A DNA stretch of 6,391 nt. Origin: CAYZZA01 sp964482685 (GTDB lineage Bacteria; Bacillota; Bacilli; Lactobacillales; Carnobacteriaceae_A). A program made the position numbers and the translations under genes. Location: contig CAYZZA010000063.1 of the NCBI GenBank assembly GCA_964482685.1, positions 1 to 6,391 on the forward strand. The letters run 5' to 3'. Of the stretch, positions 6,312 through 6,391 are shown in pieces. How positions within the stretch are numbered: the first letter of the stretch is position 1; every line of letters starts with the position of its first letter. The notes beneath the pieces were generated by a model, which was not told where the DNA came from, made no database searches, and saw only the letters and a list, made by a program, of their open reading frames with translations.

Positions 6312-6345
6312 GGATTAACACTAGAGATGACTCATTGGTTAATCC
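6312..6345. repeat. Inverted repeat with perfect 8-bp arms
   Basis: GGATTAAC (6312-6319) pairs exactly with GTTAATCC (6338-6345). A small inner stem, GAG 6324-6326 with CTC 6331-6333 closing an ATGA tetraloop, sits symmetrically inside with four-base internal loops on both sides. No T run follows on either strand, so it is not a typical terminator. Confidence 0.6.
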
Positions 6346-6347
6346 TG

Positions 6348-6370
6348 CTACTCATCTTTAAGATTAGTAG
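6348..6370. repeat. Near-perfect 23-bp palindrome
   Basis: The left arm CTACT-C-ATCTT (6348-6358) and the right arm AAGAT-T-AGTAG (6360-6370) are complementary at 10 of 11 positions around a single central T. The single-base centre rules out a simple tight hairpin and fits a binding site for a dimeric regulator better. It starts two bases after the preceding inverted repeat. Confidence 0.6.
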
Positions 6371-6391
6371 ATAATTTACGTTTGGACACCT

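Larger units (their letters stand above)
6183..6391. other. Non-coding right edge with clustered inverted repeats
   Basis: No protein-coding gene could be supported in these 209 bases on either strand; the longest frames are about 30 codons and lack ribosome binding sites. The stretch is upstream of the small minus-strand gene, so it should hold its promoter and leader. It contains the three inverted repeats listed separately. What lies past the window edge is unknown. Confidence 0.6.

Noticed and set aside
6278..6361. 27-codon + strand reading frame beginning MTNLFLKVTSQ
   Set aside because: No proper ribosome binding site, overlaps the inverted repeats, and resembles no known protein.
6348..6391. 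13-codon minus-strand frame entering from the right edge and stopping at 6348 (VSKRKLSTNLKDE)
   Set aside because: It could be the end of a neighbouring gene, but a frame this short is not evidence, and no terminator with a T run follows.
6380..6391. GTTTGGACACCT at the window edge, resembling insertion-sequence ends
   Set aside because: Only a short fragment, no transposase and no matching second end in the window.

Overview
The window looks like a chromosomal segment of a low-GC Gram-positive bacterium (Bacillota), most likely a member of the Lactobacillales. The order parA - parB - DUF951 - ychF - DUF1129 - (2-hydroxyacid dehydrogenase) - guaB matches, from memory, the origin-proximal gene order of lactic acid bacteria. 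Strong GGAGG-type ribosome binding sites, moderate-to-low G+C and Firmicute-like protein sequences agree with this. A Carnobacteriaceae-like host is my best guess, but the genus cannot be fixed by eye.

Layout on the + strand: the last codons of parA (1-77) overlap parB (67-945). A small cysteine-containing DUF951 protein follows (1009-1197), and then a nested hairpin that reads as an intrinsic terminator (1206-1257). Next comes the translation-factor ATPase gene ychF (1288-2388; the ATG at 1288 is the start), closely followed by a DUF1129 membrane protein starting at GTG (2404-3126) and a terminator-like hairpin (3161-3191). A stand-alone D-2-hydroxyacid dehydrogenase gene (3223-4173) comes next. 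A 166-base gap holds a striking 14-bp direct repeat and two promoter-like elements ahead of guaB, IMP dehydrogenase (4340-5824).

guaB ends at a strong bidirectional terminator (5918-5967). It is shared with a convergent minus-strand gene for a 54-residue, very highly charged protein of unknown function (6004-6168). The last 210 bases (about 6183-6391) contain no gene I can support, but hold three inverted repeats in a row, one of them a nearly perfect 23-bp palindrome.

Functionally this is a housekeeping segment: chromosome partitioning (ParA/ParB), ribosome-associated ATPase (YchF), GTP synthesis (GuaB) and two conserved genes of unknown role. No phage, insertion sequence, CRISPR, rRNA or tRNA was seen. 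I found no clear new multi-gene system. The points most worth a second look are the direct repeat ahead of guaB, the small charged protein and the palindrome cluster at the right edge.
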